NCBI RefSeq assembly: GCF_900625105.1 | Contig: NZ_UYYD01000003.1 | Location: forward strand, 1 to 64,000 | Length of the DNA stretch: 64,000 bases | Source: Agathobaculum sp. Marseille-P7918 | Lineage (GTDB): Bacteria; Bacillota; Clostridia; Oscillospirales; Butyricicoccaceae | Direction of reading: 5' to 3' | In this document: positions 51,597-59,511 of the stretch, in pieces | Layout: each line of letters begins with the position of its first letter | Position numbering within the stretch: the first letter of the stretch is position 1 | Position numbers and translations under genes: made by a program | The notes under the pieces: generated by a model | The model's input: the letters and a program-made list of their open reading frames with translations, nothing else | Databases searched by the model: none | What the model was told of the DNA's origin: nothing

Positions 51597-51980
51597 TTAT
51601 TGGGCGGCGTCGCCGCGGTGGCGGCGCGCATGCTCCTTGAGTTTGTCGAAGGTTTCCGCGCTGATGACATGCTCGATGCGGCAGGCATCCTCGGCCGCCG
51701 TTTCCGGCGAAACGCCCAGCATGGTCAGCAGTTCGGTCAGCACGGTATGGCGCTCGTAGATGGTTTCCGCGATGTGCAGACCGGATTCGGTCAGACCGAG
51801 CAGACCGTTCTGGTCGATGGAAACATAGCCGTTGTCCCGCAGCAGGCCGACGGCGCGGCTGATGCTCGGCTTGGAAAAACCGGTGTAGTGGGCAACGTCG
51901 ATCGAACGCACCTGCCCGTTGCGCTGCGTCAGCACGAGAATGGCTTCCAGATAGTTTTCCGCGCTTTCCTGTATTTTCAC
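51597..51980 (-). CDS. DtxR/MntR-family metal-dependent regulator
   Basis: A 127-residue regulator. The N-terminal winged helix (about 1-65) has RSIDVAHYTGFSKPSISRAVGLL. The short dimerisation/metal domain (about 66-125) has the conserved ACRIEHVIS and an N-terminal ENYLEAI metal-site region. There is no SH3-like third domain, as in MntR. It would repress manganese or iron uptake genes when metal is bound. No metal transporter is adjacent. It is divergent from the CobL-like gene. Confidence 0.9.
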   Translation of the reverse strand: MKIQESAENYLEAILVLTQRNGQVRSIDVAHYTGFSKPSISRAVGLLRDNGYVSIDQNGLLGLTESGLHIAETIYERHTVLTELLTMLGVSPETAAEDACRIEHVISAETFDKLKEHARRHRGDAAQ

Positions 51981-52116
51981 GGGAGCGCCCTCCTTTGCTG
52001 CTGTTGGATCATTGTATTTATTGTAGCATGTCCCGTGTTTTTTGGCAACAGCGGCGCGCGGGCGGCGCCGCAGAAAAACCCATGCGCGGGGGTTTTCATT
52101 TGCTTTGCCGCTGTGC

Positions 52117-52122
52117 TATAAT
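52117..52122 (+). promoter_or_regulatory. Promoter -10 of the CobL-like gene
   Basis: An extended -10 box, TGCTATAAT (TATAAT at 52117-52122), with a weak TTTCAT -35 about 17 bases upstream. The ATG follows 66 bases later. Confidence 0.6.
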
Positions 52123-52188
52123 AAACCATATAGCAGGGTATTGCCGTGGATGCGGCCGTCCCATGCGGACAAAAAAGGAGTGACCGCT

Positions 52189-53088
52189 ATGGATAAGCAG
52201 CTGTTCAATAATACGCAGATTCTCGCGTGGCTGCAATATTTTTCGGAAAACACGCAGGTCGATCTGGAAAAGGTCAAGATTCTTGACATCACCCGCAAGA
52301 ATAAAAACCTGATCCCGACCGTCGAGTCCAACGATGCCGTGCTCGTGTTCACCGAGGCCGGTCACGCGGATATCTTTTACCGCATGTGGGACGCAGGATT
52401 GGGCGAGTGCGACGTGTGGTACAACACCGGCTCGGACCCCTCCGGCCCGATCGAGCACAACAAGCTGCGCGACATGATCAACCGCGGCATCAACGCCTCG
52501 GCGGCGATGCTGATTCTCAACCCGAACGCCCGCTCGACCTACAAGATTGGCATGCGCAACTCGAGCTTCTCGCGCGGCTCGATTCACTACGTCGGCAGCG
52601 AGATCCGCGCGGTCATTCTCAACAAGATGCATATTGCGGACAATGATACCGTGTGCATCATCTCGGGCGAGTCGATCGCGGTCGAATCCGCCATCATCGC
52701 GGGCGAGGGCACGGTCATTGCGGTCGAATACAACCAGAACGACCGCCGCACGATGGAAGAGAATATCGAGCAGTTCGGCCTGAACAACATCCAGATCATC
52801 GACCATGTGGACGATGAGACCATGAAGGATCTGCCCGTGCCGAGCCTGACCATGCTGGTCGCCTCCGCGAGCATGGAGCAGGAGATCGAGTGCCTGCTGC
52901 GTATCAACCCGCATATGGAGTTTGTCATCTATACGCTGGATTTCCGCTGCGCCGCGTCCATCCCGGATCTGTTCGCGCGCTATGGCATCGGCGAGACCGA
53001 GGTCATTCAGCTCGCGGTGTCCAAACTGACCAGCAAGCACACCTTTGTCACCGAGCCGGCGCCGTGGCTGATCTCGGGCAAGGCATAA
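52189..53088 (+). CDS. CobL/CbiT-like methyltransferase-fold protein, degenerate
   Basis: A 299-residue protein. The second half follows the CobL/CbiT pattern: a lead-in SEIRAVILNKMHIADNDTV, a motif I region, VIAVEYNQNDRRTMEENIEQFGLNNIQIIDH. However, the SAM glycine-rich loop (usually GxGSG) reads ISGESIAVES, so SAM binding is doubtful. The first half resembles the end of a CbiE-like domain but lacks its N-terminal motifs. No cobalamin genes lie nearby. AAAAAAGGAG precedes the ATG; the longer frame from 52042 crosses the promoter. It is followed by the T-box operon, which has its own promoter. Function unknown. Confidence 0.7.
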   Translation: MDKQLFNNTQILAWLQYFSENTQVDLEKVKILDITRKNKNLIPTVESNDAVLVFTEAGHADIFYRMWDAGLGECDVWYNTGSDPSGPIEHNKLRDMINRGINASAAMLILNPNARSTYKIGMRNSSFSRGSIHYVGSEIRAVILNKMHIADNDTVCIISGESIAVESAIIAGEGTVIAVEYNQNDRRTMEENIEQFGLNNIQIIDHVDDETMKDLPVPSLTMLVASASMEQEIECLLRINPHMEFVIYTLDFRCAASIPDLFARYGIGETEVIQLAVSKLTSKHTFVTEPAPWLISGKA

Positions 53089-53132
53089 AGTGTCTTTGCA
53101 GGAAAAACATTTGTTTTTGTGCGAAATGACGA

Positions 53133-53161
53133 TTGACATTGCTGTGCCCCTTTATTATAAT
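53133..53161 (+). promoter_or_regulatory. Consensus sigma-A promoter of the oxidoreductase operon
   Basis: A full consensus: TTGACA (53133-53138), a 17-base spacer and TATAAT (53156-53161). Transcription would begin near 53168, just ahead of the T-box leader. An unregulated promoter of this strength fits control by termination downstream. Confidence 0.92.
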
Positions 53162-53189
53162 AAAGTGCAGTTACAACAAAACAGCAAAA

Positions 53190-53434
53190 GATGATGAGGG
53201 AGACAGTAGGATCGTTTGCGAACGCTCCAGCGAGCCGGGGCATGGTGTAAGCCCGGCGCCAGTAGGACGATGCCGAAAATCACTCCGGAGTTGCAGCCCG
53301 AAACCCTTTGGGGGAGTAGGTGCTGACGGTTTTCCCCGTTACAGGAAGCGCGTATGATGGTATGCAGTAACGGGTGGTTACACGCAAGCTTTTGACAGGC
53401 TTTCGTCCCTTTACGGGGACGAAAGCCTTTTTTG
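53190..53434 (+). promoter_or_regulatory. T-box leader, probable Ile specifier
   Basis: Stem I opens with GATGATGAGGGAGACAGTAG and has the distal GGGGCATGGTGTAAGCCC elements. The specifier region GAAAATCACTCCGGAG places codon ATC at 53279-53281, followed by the usual A, matching Ile tRNA. The T-box sequence AACGGGTGGTTACACGC is at 53369-53385. The terminator stem AGGCTTTCGTCCC (53397-53409) / GGGACGAAAGCCT (53416-53428) with a T-run follows. Uncharged tRNA should favour read-through into the oxidoreductase genes. Confidence 0.9.
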
Positions 53435-53495
53435 TTTCACCCGCGCGATCGCGCTTTGGTTGGACAGGACAAAGACAAAACGAGGAGGAAACAGC

Positions 53496-54071
53496 ATGAA
53501 AAACATGGTGGAGATTCGCTGGCACGGCCGCGGCGGACAGGGCGCCAAGACCGCCTGCCTGCTGCTGGCGGACGCGGCGTTTGCATCGGGCAAATATGTG
53601 CAGGGCTTCCCGGAATACGGCCCCGAGCGCATGGGCGCGCCGATCACGGCGTATAACCGCATTTCGGATGAGCGGTGCACGGTGCATTCCAATATTTACG
53701 AGCCGGACTATGTCGTGGTCGTGGATGAAACACTGCTGCAGTCGGTCGATGTGACGCATGGCTTAAACCCCAAGGGCGCGATTGTCATCAACACGCACAA
53801 GTCGCCCGACGAGGTGCGCCCGCTGCTGCGCGGCTACGAGGGTCGTGTCTACACGATCGACGCGCGCGCGATTTCCGAGCGCACGCTCGGCAAGTATTTC
53901 CCCAACACGCCCATGCTGGCCGCAATCGTCAAGGTCAGCGGCGTGCTCGACCCGTGGCGCTTCCAGTCGGATATGGAGGTTTCGTTCAAGCATAAGTTCG
54001 CGACTAAGCCGCAGGTCATCGCAGGCAATATGGAGTGCCTGACCCAGTCTCTCAAGGAGGTGCGCGGATAA
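53496..54071 (+). CDS. 2-oxoacid:ferredoxin oxidoreductase, gamma subunit
   Basis: A 191-residue POR_gamma-family subunit with the opening IRWHGRGGQGAKTACLLLADAAF and EYGPERMGAPI typical of pyruvate/2-oxoisovalerate oxidoreductases. GAGGAGG precedes the ATG at 53496. It is the first gene of the four-gene operon behind the T-box, and its stop overlaps the delta start (TAATG). Together the subunits oxidatively decarboxylate a 2-oxoacid to an acyl-CoA with ferredoxin, or run the reverse. Confidence 0.92.
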   Translation: MKNMVEIRWHGRGGQGAKTACLLLADAAFASGKYVQGFPEYGPERMGAPITAYNRISDERCTVHSNIYEPDYVVVVDETLLQSVDVTHGLNPKGAIVINTHKSPDEVRPLLRGYEGRVYTIDARAISERTLGKYFPNTPMLAAIVKVSGVLDPWRFQSDMEVSFKHKFATKPQVIAGNMECLTQSLKEVRG

Positions 54072-54376
54072 TGGCAAAGAGCGCAAAGGATATCAACGAA
54101 CAGTCGCCATGGCAGGATCTGACCCCGGGCGGCGAGATTTACGAGGGCGGCACTGCCCGCCTGACCATGACCGGCGAGTGGCGTGCCAATATCCCGGTCT
54201 GGCACGAGGAAAAGTGCAAGCAGTGTCTGCTTTGCGCGCCGTTCTGCCCGGATTCTTCCATTCCGGTTTGTGACGGCAAGCGCGCGGACTTTGATTTTGA
54301 CCACTGCAAGGGCTGCGGCATCTGCTGGAAGGTGTGCCCCTTCGGCGCGATCGACTTTGTGAAGGAGGAAAAGTGA
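54071..54376 (+). CDS. 2-oxoacid:ferredoxin oxidoreductase, delta (ferredoxin-like) subunit
   Basis: A 101-residue subunit with two 4Fe-4S binding motifs, CKQCLLCAPFCP and CKGCGICWKVCP, that carry electrons between the TPP site and ferredoxin. The N-terminal WQDLTPGGEIYEGGTARLTMTGEWR is usual for POR/VOR delta chains. It overlaps the gamma gene at its start and the alpha gene at its end (TGATG). Confidence 0.94.
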   Translation: MAKSAKDINEQSPWQDLTPGGEIYEGGTARLTMTGEWRANIPVWHEEKCKQCLLCAPFCPDSSIPVCDGKRADFDFDHCKGCGICWKVCPFGAIDFVKEEK

Positions 54377-55575
54377 TGAGCATCCGAGACCGGCTTTCGG
54401 GCAACGAGGCGGTTGCCTATGCCATGCGGCAGATCAATCCGGACGTGTTCGCTGCGTTCCCCATCACGCCATCGACCGAGATTCCGCAGTATTTTGCGCA
54501 GTATGTCGCCAACGGTCAGGTCGATACCGAGTATGTGACGGTCGAGTCCGAGCACTCGTCCATGTCCACCTGCATCGGCGCGTCGGCGGCCGGCGCGCGC
54601 GCGGTTACCGCAACCTCGTCCTGCGGCCTTGCATATATGTATGAGCTGCTGTATGTGGCGGCGTCCGCCCGCCTGCCGATCACGCTCGCGTGCGTCAACC
54701 GCGCGCTGACCGGCCCCATCAACATCAACAACGACCATTCGGATTCGATGGGCACGCGCGATTCCGGTTGGATCCAGCTGTATGCCGAAAACAATCAGGA
54801 AGCCTACGACAACTATCTGCAGGCCATGCGCATCTCGGAAACACCCGATGTGCGCCTGCCGATCATGGTCTGTCAGGACGGCTTCATCACCTCGCACGCG
54901 GTTGAGAACATCCTGCTCGAGGAGGACGACGCGGTCAAGGCGTTCGTTGGTGAGTATCACCCCGAGCATGCGCTGATCGGCCGGGAGACTCCGCTGGCCG
55001 TCGGCCCGTACGACGTTTCGCCCTACTACATGGAGCATAAAGTGCAGCAGGCCGAGGCGATGAAGAACGCCAAGCGGGCGATTCTGGACGTTGCTGCCGA
55101 CTTTGAAAAGACCTTTGGACGCAAATACGGCTTCTTTGAGGAATATCAGATGGAGGACGCGGAAGTCGCGCTCGTGCTGATCGGTTCGACCGCGGGCACG
55201 GCCAAAGCCTGCATCGACCAGCTGCGTGCGGCGGGCCGCAAGGTGGGTCTCATCAAGCTGCGCGTGTTCCGCCCGTTCCCGGCCGAGGAACTGGCCGCGG
55301 CACTCAGCCACGTCAAGGCGGTCGCCGTCATGGACAAGAGCGAAGGTTTTTCCGCCTGCGGCGGCCCGATCTACGCCGAGACCTGCGCGGCCTGCTATGA
55401 TCTGGACACCCGTCCGGTGCTGATCGACGTGGTGTACGGCCTGGGCGGCCGTGACGTTGCGGTCGAGGATATTGCACGGGTTTACGACCACCTGTTCCTG
55501 CTGGCTGAAAACGGCGGTAAGGGACCGAAATACATCCACATGGGCCAGCGCAGCAGCGAGAAGGAGGTGCTCTGA
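54376..55575 (+). CDS. 2-oxoacid:ferredoxin oxidoreductase, alpha subunit
   Basis: A 399-residue subunit with the POR N-terminal domain (GNEAVAYAMRQINPDVFAAFPITPSTEI, ESEHSSMSTCIGASAAGARAVTATSS, RALTGPINI) and domain II with VALVLIGSTAGTAK and KLRVFRPFP. GAAGGAGG lies before the ATG at 54376. Substrate specificity (pyruvate or branched-chain 2-oxoacid) is not settled by these motifs; the Ile T-box upstream argues for a branched-chain 2-oxoacid. Confidence 0.93.
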   Translation: MSIRDRLSGNEAVAYAMRQINPDVFAAFPITPSTEIPQYFAQYVANGQVDTEYVTVESEHSSMSTCIGASAAGARAVTATSSCGLAYMYELLYVAASARLPITLACVNRALTGPININNDHSDSMGTRDSGWIQLYAENNQEAYDNYLQAMRISETPDVRLPIMVCQDGFITSHAVENILLEEDDAVKAFVGEYHPEHALIGRETPLAVGPYDVSPYYMEHKVQQAEAMKNAKRAILDVAADFEKTFGRKYGFFEEYQMEDAEVALVLIGSTAGTAKACIDQLRAAGRKVGLIKLRVFRPFPAEELAAALSHVKAVAVMDKSEGFSACGGPIYAETCAACYDLDTRPVLIDVVYGLGGRDVAVEDIARVYDHLFLLAENGGKGPKYIHMGQRSSEKEVL

Positions 55576-55576
55576 C

Positions 55577-56512
55577 ATGGCGTACAATCACAAAAAAGAA
55601 CTTTCCAAGCCCGAGCGCTTTGTCGGCGGTCACCGCCTGTGTGCGGGTTGCGGCGCGGGTCTGGTGTGCCGCGGTATGATGCGCGCACTCGACGAGGGTG
55701 ACAAGGCGGTCGTGTGCAACGCGACTTCGTGCCTCGAGGTTTCGTCCTTCCTGTATCCGTATACCGCATGGGAGGATTCCTACATCCACTCTGCGTTCGA
55801 GAACGCGGCTGCGACCTGCGGCGGCGTCGAGGCGGCGTACAACGTGCTCAAGCGCAAGGGCAAGATCGACGGTACCTATAAATTCCTCGCCATCGGCGGC
55901 GACGGCGGCACCTACGACATCGGCTTCCAGTCGCTGTCCGGCGCGATGGAGCGCGGACACGACATGGTGTACTTCTGCTATGACAACGAGGCGTATATGA
56001 ACACCGGCATCCAGCGCTCGTCGTCCACGCCGCGCTTTGCCAGCGCGACCACGACCCCGGCCGGCACCGTTTCGGTCGGCAAAAAGCAGAACAAGAAGAA
56101 CCTGACCGAGATCATGGTCGCGCACAACATCCCGTATGTTGCGCAGACCACTTTTATCGGCAACTTTAAGGATTTTCACGAAAAGGCGCACCGCGCGATC
56201 TACACCGAGGGCCCGGCGTTTGTCAACGTCATGTCGCCCTGCCCGCGCGGCTGGCAGTATTCGACCGAATTGCTGCCCGAGATCTGCAAGATGGCAGTGG
56301 AAACCTGCGTCTGGCCGCTTTATGAGGTTGTCGAGGGCAAGTGGCATCTCAATTACATGCCCAAGAAAAAGCTGCCCGTGACCGAGTTTATGAAATTGCA
56401 GGGCCGGTTCAAGCATTGCTTTAAGCCCGGCAACGAGTGGACGCTCGAAGCTGCGCAGCAGTATGTGGACGAGCAGTGGGAAAAGCTGCTCGAGAAATGC
56501 GATAACGCATAA
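55577..56512 (+). CDS. 2-oxoacid:ferredoxin oxidoreductase, beta (TPP) subunit
   Basis: A 311-residue subunit with the Cys motif GHRLCAGCGAGL near residue 25, the TPP/Mg motif GDGGTYDIGFQ and CYDNEAYMNTGIQRSSSTP. It binds thiamine diphosphate and one 4Fe-4S cluster. AAGGAGGTG precedes the ATG, which lies one base after the alpha stop. A terminator follows, so the operon is gamma-delta-alpha-beta. Confidence 0.94.
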   Translation: MAYNHKKELSKPERFVGGHRLCAGCGAGLVCRGMMRALDEGDKAVVCNATSCLEVSSFLYPYTAWEDSYIHSAFENAAATCGGVEAAYNVLKRKGKIDGTYKFLAIGGDGGTYDIGFQSLSGAMERGHDMVYFCYDNEAYMNTGIQRSSSTPRFASATTTPAGTVSVGKKQNKKNLTEIMVAHNIPYVAQTTFIGNFKDFHEKAHRAIYTEGPAFVNVMSPCPRGWQYSTELLPEICKMAVETCVWPLYEVVEGKWHLNYMPKKKLPVTEFMKLQGRFKHCFKPGNEWTLEAAQQYVDEQWEKLLEKCDNA

Positions 56513-56529
56513 AATATTTGCCCAAAATA

Positions 56530-56568
56530 AAAAGCCGTTCTGCCCCGGAAGGGAGCAGAACGGCTTTT
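56530..56568. terminator. Terminator of the oxidoreductase operon
   Basis: The stem AAAAGCCGTTCTGC (56530-56543) / GCAGAACGGCTTTT (56555-56568). It also lies downstream of the convergent YitT gene. Confidence 0.93.
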
Positions 56569-56588
56569 GTGGTTATGATCGAAACGCT

Positions 56589-57500
56589 TTAGTCGTGCGG
56601 ACGGCGATAGAAGTTGCCCGCGACCTGATCGGTTTTCAGAATATTGATAAAGGCGTGCGGGTCGATTTCGCGCGCGGCACGCGTGATCTCCTTGACCTGA
56701 TCGCTGGCGATGACCGAATAAATCAGATCGCGTTCTTCGCCGTTGTATAGGCCGGTGCCGTGGAACAGCGTTGCACCGTGGTGGGTGGTGTCTTTGATGT
56801 GCTCGTAGATATCCTGCGCTTGGTTGGAGATGATGAATAGCGTGGTGCGCTTGAAGCGCGGGTCGAGCAGGTGCACGATCTGCGTGGAAGCAAACTGGAA
56901 GATGATCGAGTACAGCGCCTTATCCCAGCCGAACAGCACGCCGGCAACGGCAAGCATCAGGCAGTTGCCGACAAAAATGTAATTCCATGCATCCACGTTC
57001 AGGCGCTCGCTCAGAGCGACCGCGATGAAGTCCGTGCCGCCGCTGGTGGCGCGGCCGAGCAGGCACAGGCTGATGGCAAACCCGTTGATGATGCCGCCGA
57101 AAATACAGACGAGCAGCACGTCATTGGTCAGCGGCATGGAAGGGATGATATCGGTCAGCACGCTGGTCAGCGCGATCATCAGACAGGAATAGAGCGTAAA
57201 CCGCTTGCCGATCAGCCGGAAGCTGATCACCGCCGGAATCGCGTTGAGCAGCAGGTTGATCGCGGTGAACGGCAGCGCCACGCCGCCGAATTGCTGCGCG
57301 CTGCGCTGGATGAGCAGGGTCAGGCCGTTGAAGCCGCCGGGGAACAGTCCGCCGGCATCGACGAAGCTCTTGATGTTGGCCGCCATGACGACCGAGGCCA
57401 GCACGATCAGCAGCAGACGCTTGACACGGCTGGTGAGCGATGTTTCCGGACCATTCTGCGGGTGAATGCTGTGATCGGCGGAAGCTGGTTTGGACGGCAT
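56589..57500 (-). CDS. YitT-family membrane protein (DUF161-DUF2179)
   Basis: A 303-residue protein. After ~25 polar residues come five or six TM segments (about 27-200) with the YitT motifs DAGGLFPGGFNGLTLL and GRATSGGTDFIA. A C-terminal soluble DUF2179 domain (about 220-300) includes RTTLFIISNQAQDIYEHI, GATLFHGTGLYNGEERDLIYSV and DPHAFINI. The ATG at 57500 has AGAGGGGG upstream. The family's role is unresolved, with membrane transport of small molecules suspected. It stands alone. Confidence 0.9.
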   Translation of the reverse strand: MPSKPASADHSIHPQNGPETSLTSRVKRLLLIVLASVVMAANIKSFVDAGGLFPGGFNGLTLLIQRSAQQFGGVALPFTAINLLLNAIPAVISFRLIGKRFTLYSCLMIALTSVLTDIIPSMPLTNDVLLVCIFGGIINGFAISLCLLGRATSGGTDFIAVALSERLNVDAWNYIFVGNCLMLAVAGVLFGWDKALYSIIFQFASTQIVHLLDPRFKRTTLFIISNQAQDIYEHIKDTTHHGATLFHGTGLYNGEERDLIYSVIASDQVKEITRAAREIDPHAFINILKTDQVAGNFYRRPHD

Positions 57501-57549
57501 AAAAATCCCCCTCTTTGGCCGGCCGCAGGGCCGGTGAATGTTCGCCTCT

Positions 57550-57590
57550 ATTATAACACAAGGGCGCACAGAAGTTCATCAACTTTCTGT
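57550..57590 (-). promoter_or_regulatory. Hairpin and YitT promoter
   Basis: An inverted repeat with arms GGCGCACAGAAGTT and AACTTTCTGTGCGCC (57562-57595) lies after the proline-rich protein gene. Immediately beyond it on the minus strand is the extended -10 TGTTATAAT (57550-57555 for TATAAT). It probably combines the upstream terminator with the YitT promoter. Confidence 0.5.
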
Positions 57591-57635
57591 GCGCCTTGGT
57601 GGAAAAACCCCGGAGGGGGAGTATGGAATTTTGTG

Positions 57636-58259
57636 TTACGGCTGCGGCGGCTGCTCCTGCGGCGGAACCGGCGTTTGCGGTGCTGCGGGCTGCTCCGGCT
57701 GGGGAGCAACGGGAGCCTGCGGAGCAACGGGCCGTTCCGGCTGGGGAGCAACAGGAGCCTGCGGGGCTGCGGGCTGCTGCGGAGCCGGCGCGTGCGGATG
57801 CACCGGGGGAACGGGTTGCTGCTGCGGGGCCGTGGGCGGAACCTGCGGCTCTGCGGGAAGCGGACCCATCTTGCGGTTGATTTCCTGCGTATTGCGGCAC
57901 AGGACGAGCAGCAAAAGCGCATATTCATACACGATGCGCGCAGCCAGATTGCCGATTACAAAGAGAAGCAGCGCGGTGAAAAAGTGCGAAAACAGCAGGA
58001 TGACGCTGTAAACCACAATGGCGACGACCGTGATGCAGTACAGTAACCGGATGAGCTTTTCCGTGAAAAACGTCCGGAAGTTGAGCACATCATGCAGTTT
58101 GGCCACGGTGCCCTGAAAATGGTTGGGCTTGCGGACAAACAGGAAATACAGTGCGAGACCGCCTGCGATGATGATGAGCAGCGCGATAATCGGCAGCACA
58201 ACGGCGAAAAATGGGGTATAAGAATAGGTTTGCGTATAGGAATAAGGATAGCTGGACAT
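57636..58259 (-). CDS. Membrane protein with Pro/Gln/Ala-rich repeat tail
   Basis: A 207-residue protein. The N-terminus is rich in Tyr/Ser/Thr, with a TM helix near 17-42. A second hydrophobic region (about 70-125) probably forms two more helices. The last ~75 residues are almost only Pro, Gln, Ala and Val, built from repeats such as PQAPVAPQPE. It resembles DUF4282-type small membrane proteins in layout, but I do not recognise a family with confidence. The tail could cross the wall or bind partners. It is monocistronic. Confidence 0.75.
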   Translation of the reverse strand: MSSYPYSYTQTYSYTPFFAVVLPIIALLIIIAGGLALYFLFVRKPNHFQGTVAKLHDVLNFRTFFTEKLIRLLYCITVVAIVVYSVILLFSHFFTALLLFVIGNLAARIVYEYALLLLVLCRNTQEINRKMGPLPAEPQVPPTAPQQQPVPPVHPHAPAPQQPAAPQAPVAPQPERPVAPQAPVAPQPEQPAAPQTPVPPQEQPPQP

Positions 58260-58321
58260 GATTTCCTCCTGATAAACCAGTGAAGTATATGTATATTTAG
58301 TGTAACATATCCGGGAAAATC

Positions 58322-58350
58322 TTGCAAGTTAAATCGAAATGTTGTACCCT
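58322..58350 (+). promoter_or_regulatory. Promoter of the aguA-aguB operon
   Basis: TTGCAA (58322-58327), a 17-base spacer and TACCCT (58345-58350), 32 bases before the aguA start codon. Confidence 0.5.
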
Positions 58351-58382
58351 ATTAAGGAGAAAATAAGACGGAGAGAAACGGT

Positions 58383-59477
58383 ATGAGGATTTTACACACC
58401 ACGCCCGTGCAGGACGGGTTTTCTATGCCGGCGGAGTATGCGCCGCACGAAGGCTGTCTGATGATCTGGCCCGAGCGGGCGGATTCCTGGCAGTACGGCG
58501 CGTATGCTGCGCGCAAGGCGTTTTTACAGGTGATCGACGCGATTTCGCAGAGCGAAAAGATGACCGTGCTGTGCTCGGAAGCGCAGTATGACAACGCGCG
58601 CGCGCAGCTGCCCGAGCGGGTGCGGCTGGTCGTGATGGAGACCGACGACGCGTGGGCGCGCGACGTCGGGCCGACCTTTGTGATAAACGGCAAGGGCGAG
58701 CGCCGCGGTATCGACTGGGGCTTTAACGCCTGGGGCGGCGCGGTGGACGGCCTGTATCCGAGCTGGGAGCGCGACAACCGCGTCGCGCGCAAGTTCTGTG
58801 ATCTGCTGGAAAATGACTGCTATGACAAGCGGGATTTCATCTGCGAGGGCGGCTCGATCCATGTGGACGGCGAGGGCACCGCGCTGGTGACCGAGGCGTG
58901 CCTGCTGTCCGCAGGGCGCAACCCCGACCTGTCGCGCGAGCAAATTGAGCAGACGCTGTGCGACTATCTGGGCGTACAAAAGGTGATTTGGCTGCCGCGC
59001 GGCATTTATAACGACGAGACCAACGAGCATGTGGACAACGTCTGCGCGTTTACCGCGCCGGGCGAAGTGGTGCTCGCGTGGACGGAGGATGAGAGCGATC
59101 CGCAGTATGCGCTGTCCGCGGCGAGCCTTGCCGCGCTCGAAGCGGCGGTGGACGCCAAGGGGCGCCGCATCAAGGTGCACAAGCTGCCGCTGCCCGCGCC
59201 CGTGACCATCACGGCGGAGGAGTGCGAGGGGCTGGACCTGTGTGACGGTGAGCCGACGCGCACGCCGGGCGAGCGGCTGGCTGCGAGCTATGTGAATTTC
59301 TATATCGCAAATGACGCGGTCGTCATGCCGGCCTTCGGCGACCCGATGGACGAAAAAGCGCAGGCGATTTTGCAGGAGCTGTTCCCGACGCGCAAGGTCG
59401 TGGCGATTCCGGCGCGGGATATCCTGATCGGCGGCGGCAACATTCACTGCATCACCCAGCAGATTCCGCGCGCGTGA
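58383..59477 (+). CDS. aguA: Agmatine deiminase
   Basis: A 364-residue PPADI-fold enzyme that hydrolyses agmatine to N-carbamoylputrescine and ammonia. Landmarks: MPAEYAPHEGCLMIWP, DDAWARDVGPTF, GGSIHVDGEG, DNVCAF (catalytic His in NEHVDN) and the nucleophile C356 in GGGNIHCITQQ. Length and motifs match the family throughout. aguB follows 34 bases later, giving the two-step agmatine-to-putrescine route. No agmatine/putrescine antiporter gene is next to it. Confidence 0.96.
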   Translation: MRILHTTPVQDGFSMPAEYAPHEGCLMIWPERADSWQYGAYAARKAFLQVIDAISQSEKMTVLCSEAQYDNARAQLPERVRLVVMETDDAWARDVGPTFVINGKGERRGIDWGFNAWGGAVDGLYPSWERDNRVARKFCDLLENDCYDKRDFICEGGSIHVDGEGTALVTEACLLSAGRNPDLSREQIEQTLCDYLGVQKVIWLPRGIYNDETNEHVDNVCAFTAPGEVVLAWTEDESDPQYALSAASLAALEAAVDAKGRRIKVHKLPLPAPVTITAEECEGLDLCDGEPTRTPGERLAASYVNFYIANDAVVMPAFGDPMDEKAQAILQELFPTRKVVAIPARDILIGGGNIHCITQQIPRA

Positions 59478-59511
59478 GGCAAGGCGACAAAGAGTAAAGG
59501 AGTGCGAAACA

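Noticed and set aside
57660-57850. CRISPR-like array
   Set aside because: The short repeats are in frame within a gene and encode a Pro/Gln-rich tail, without regular repeat-spacer structure or cas genes.
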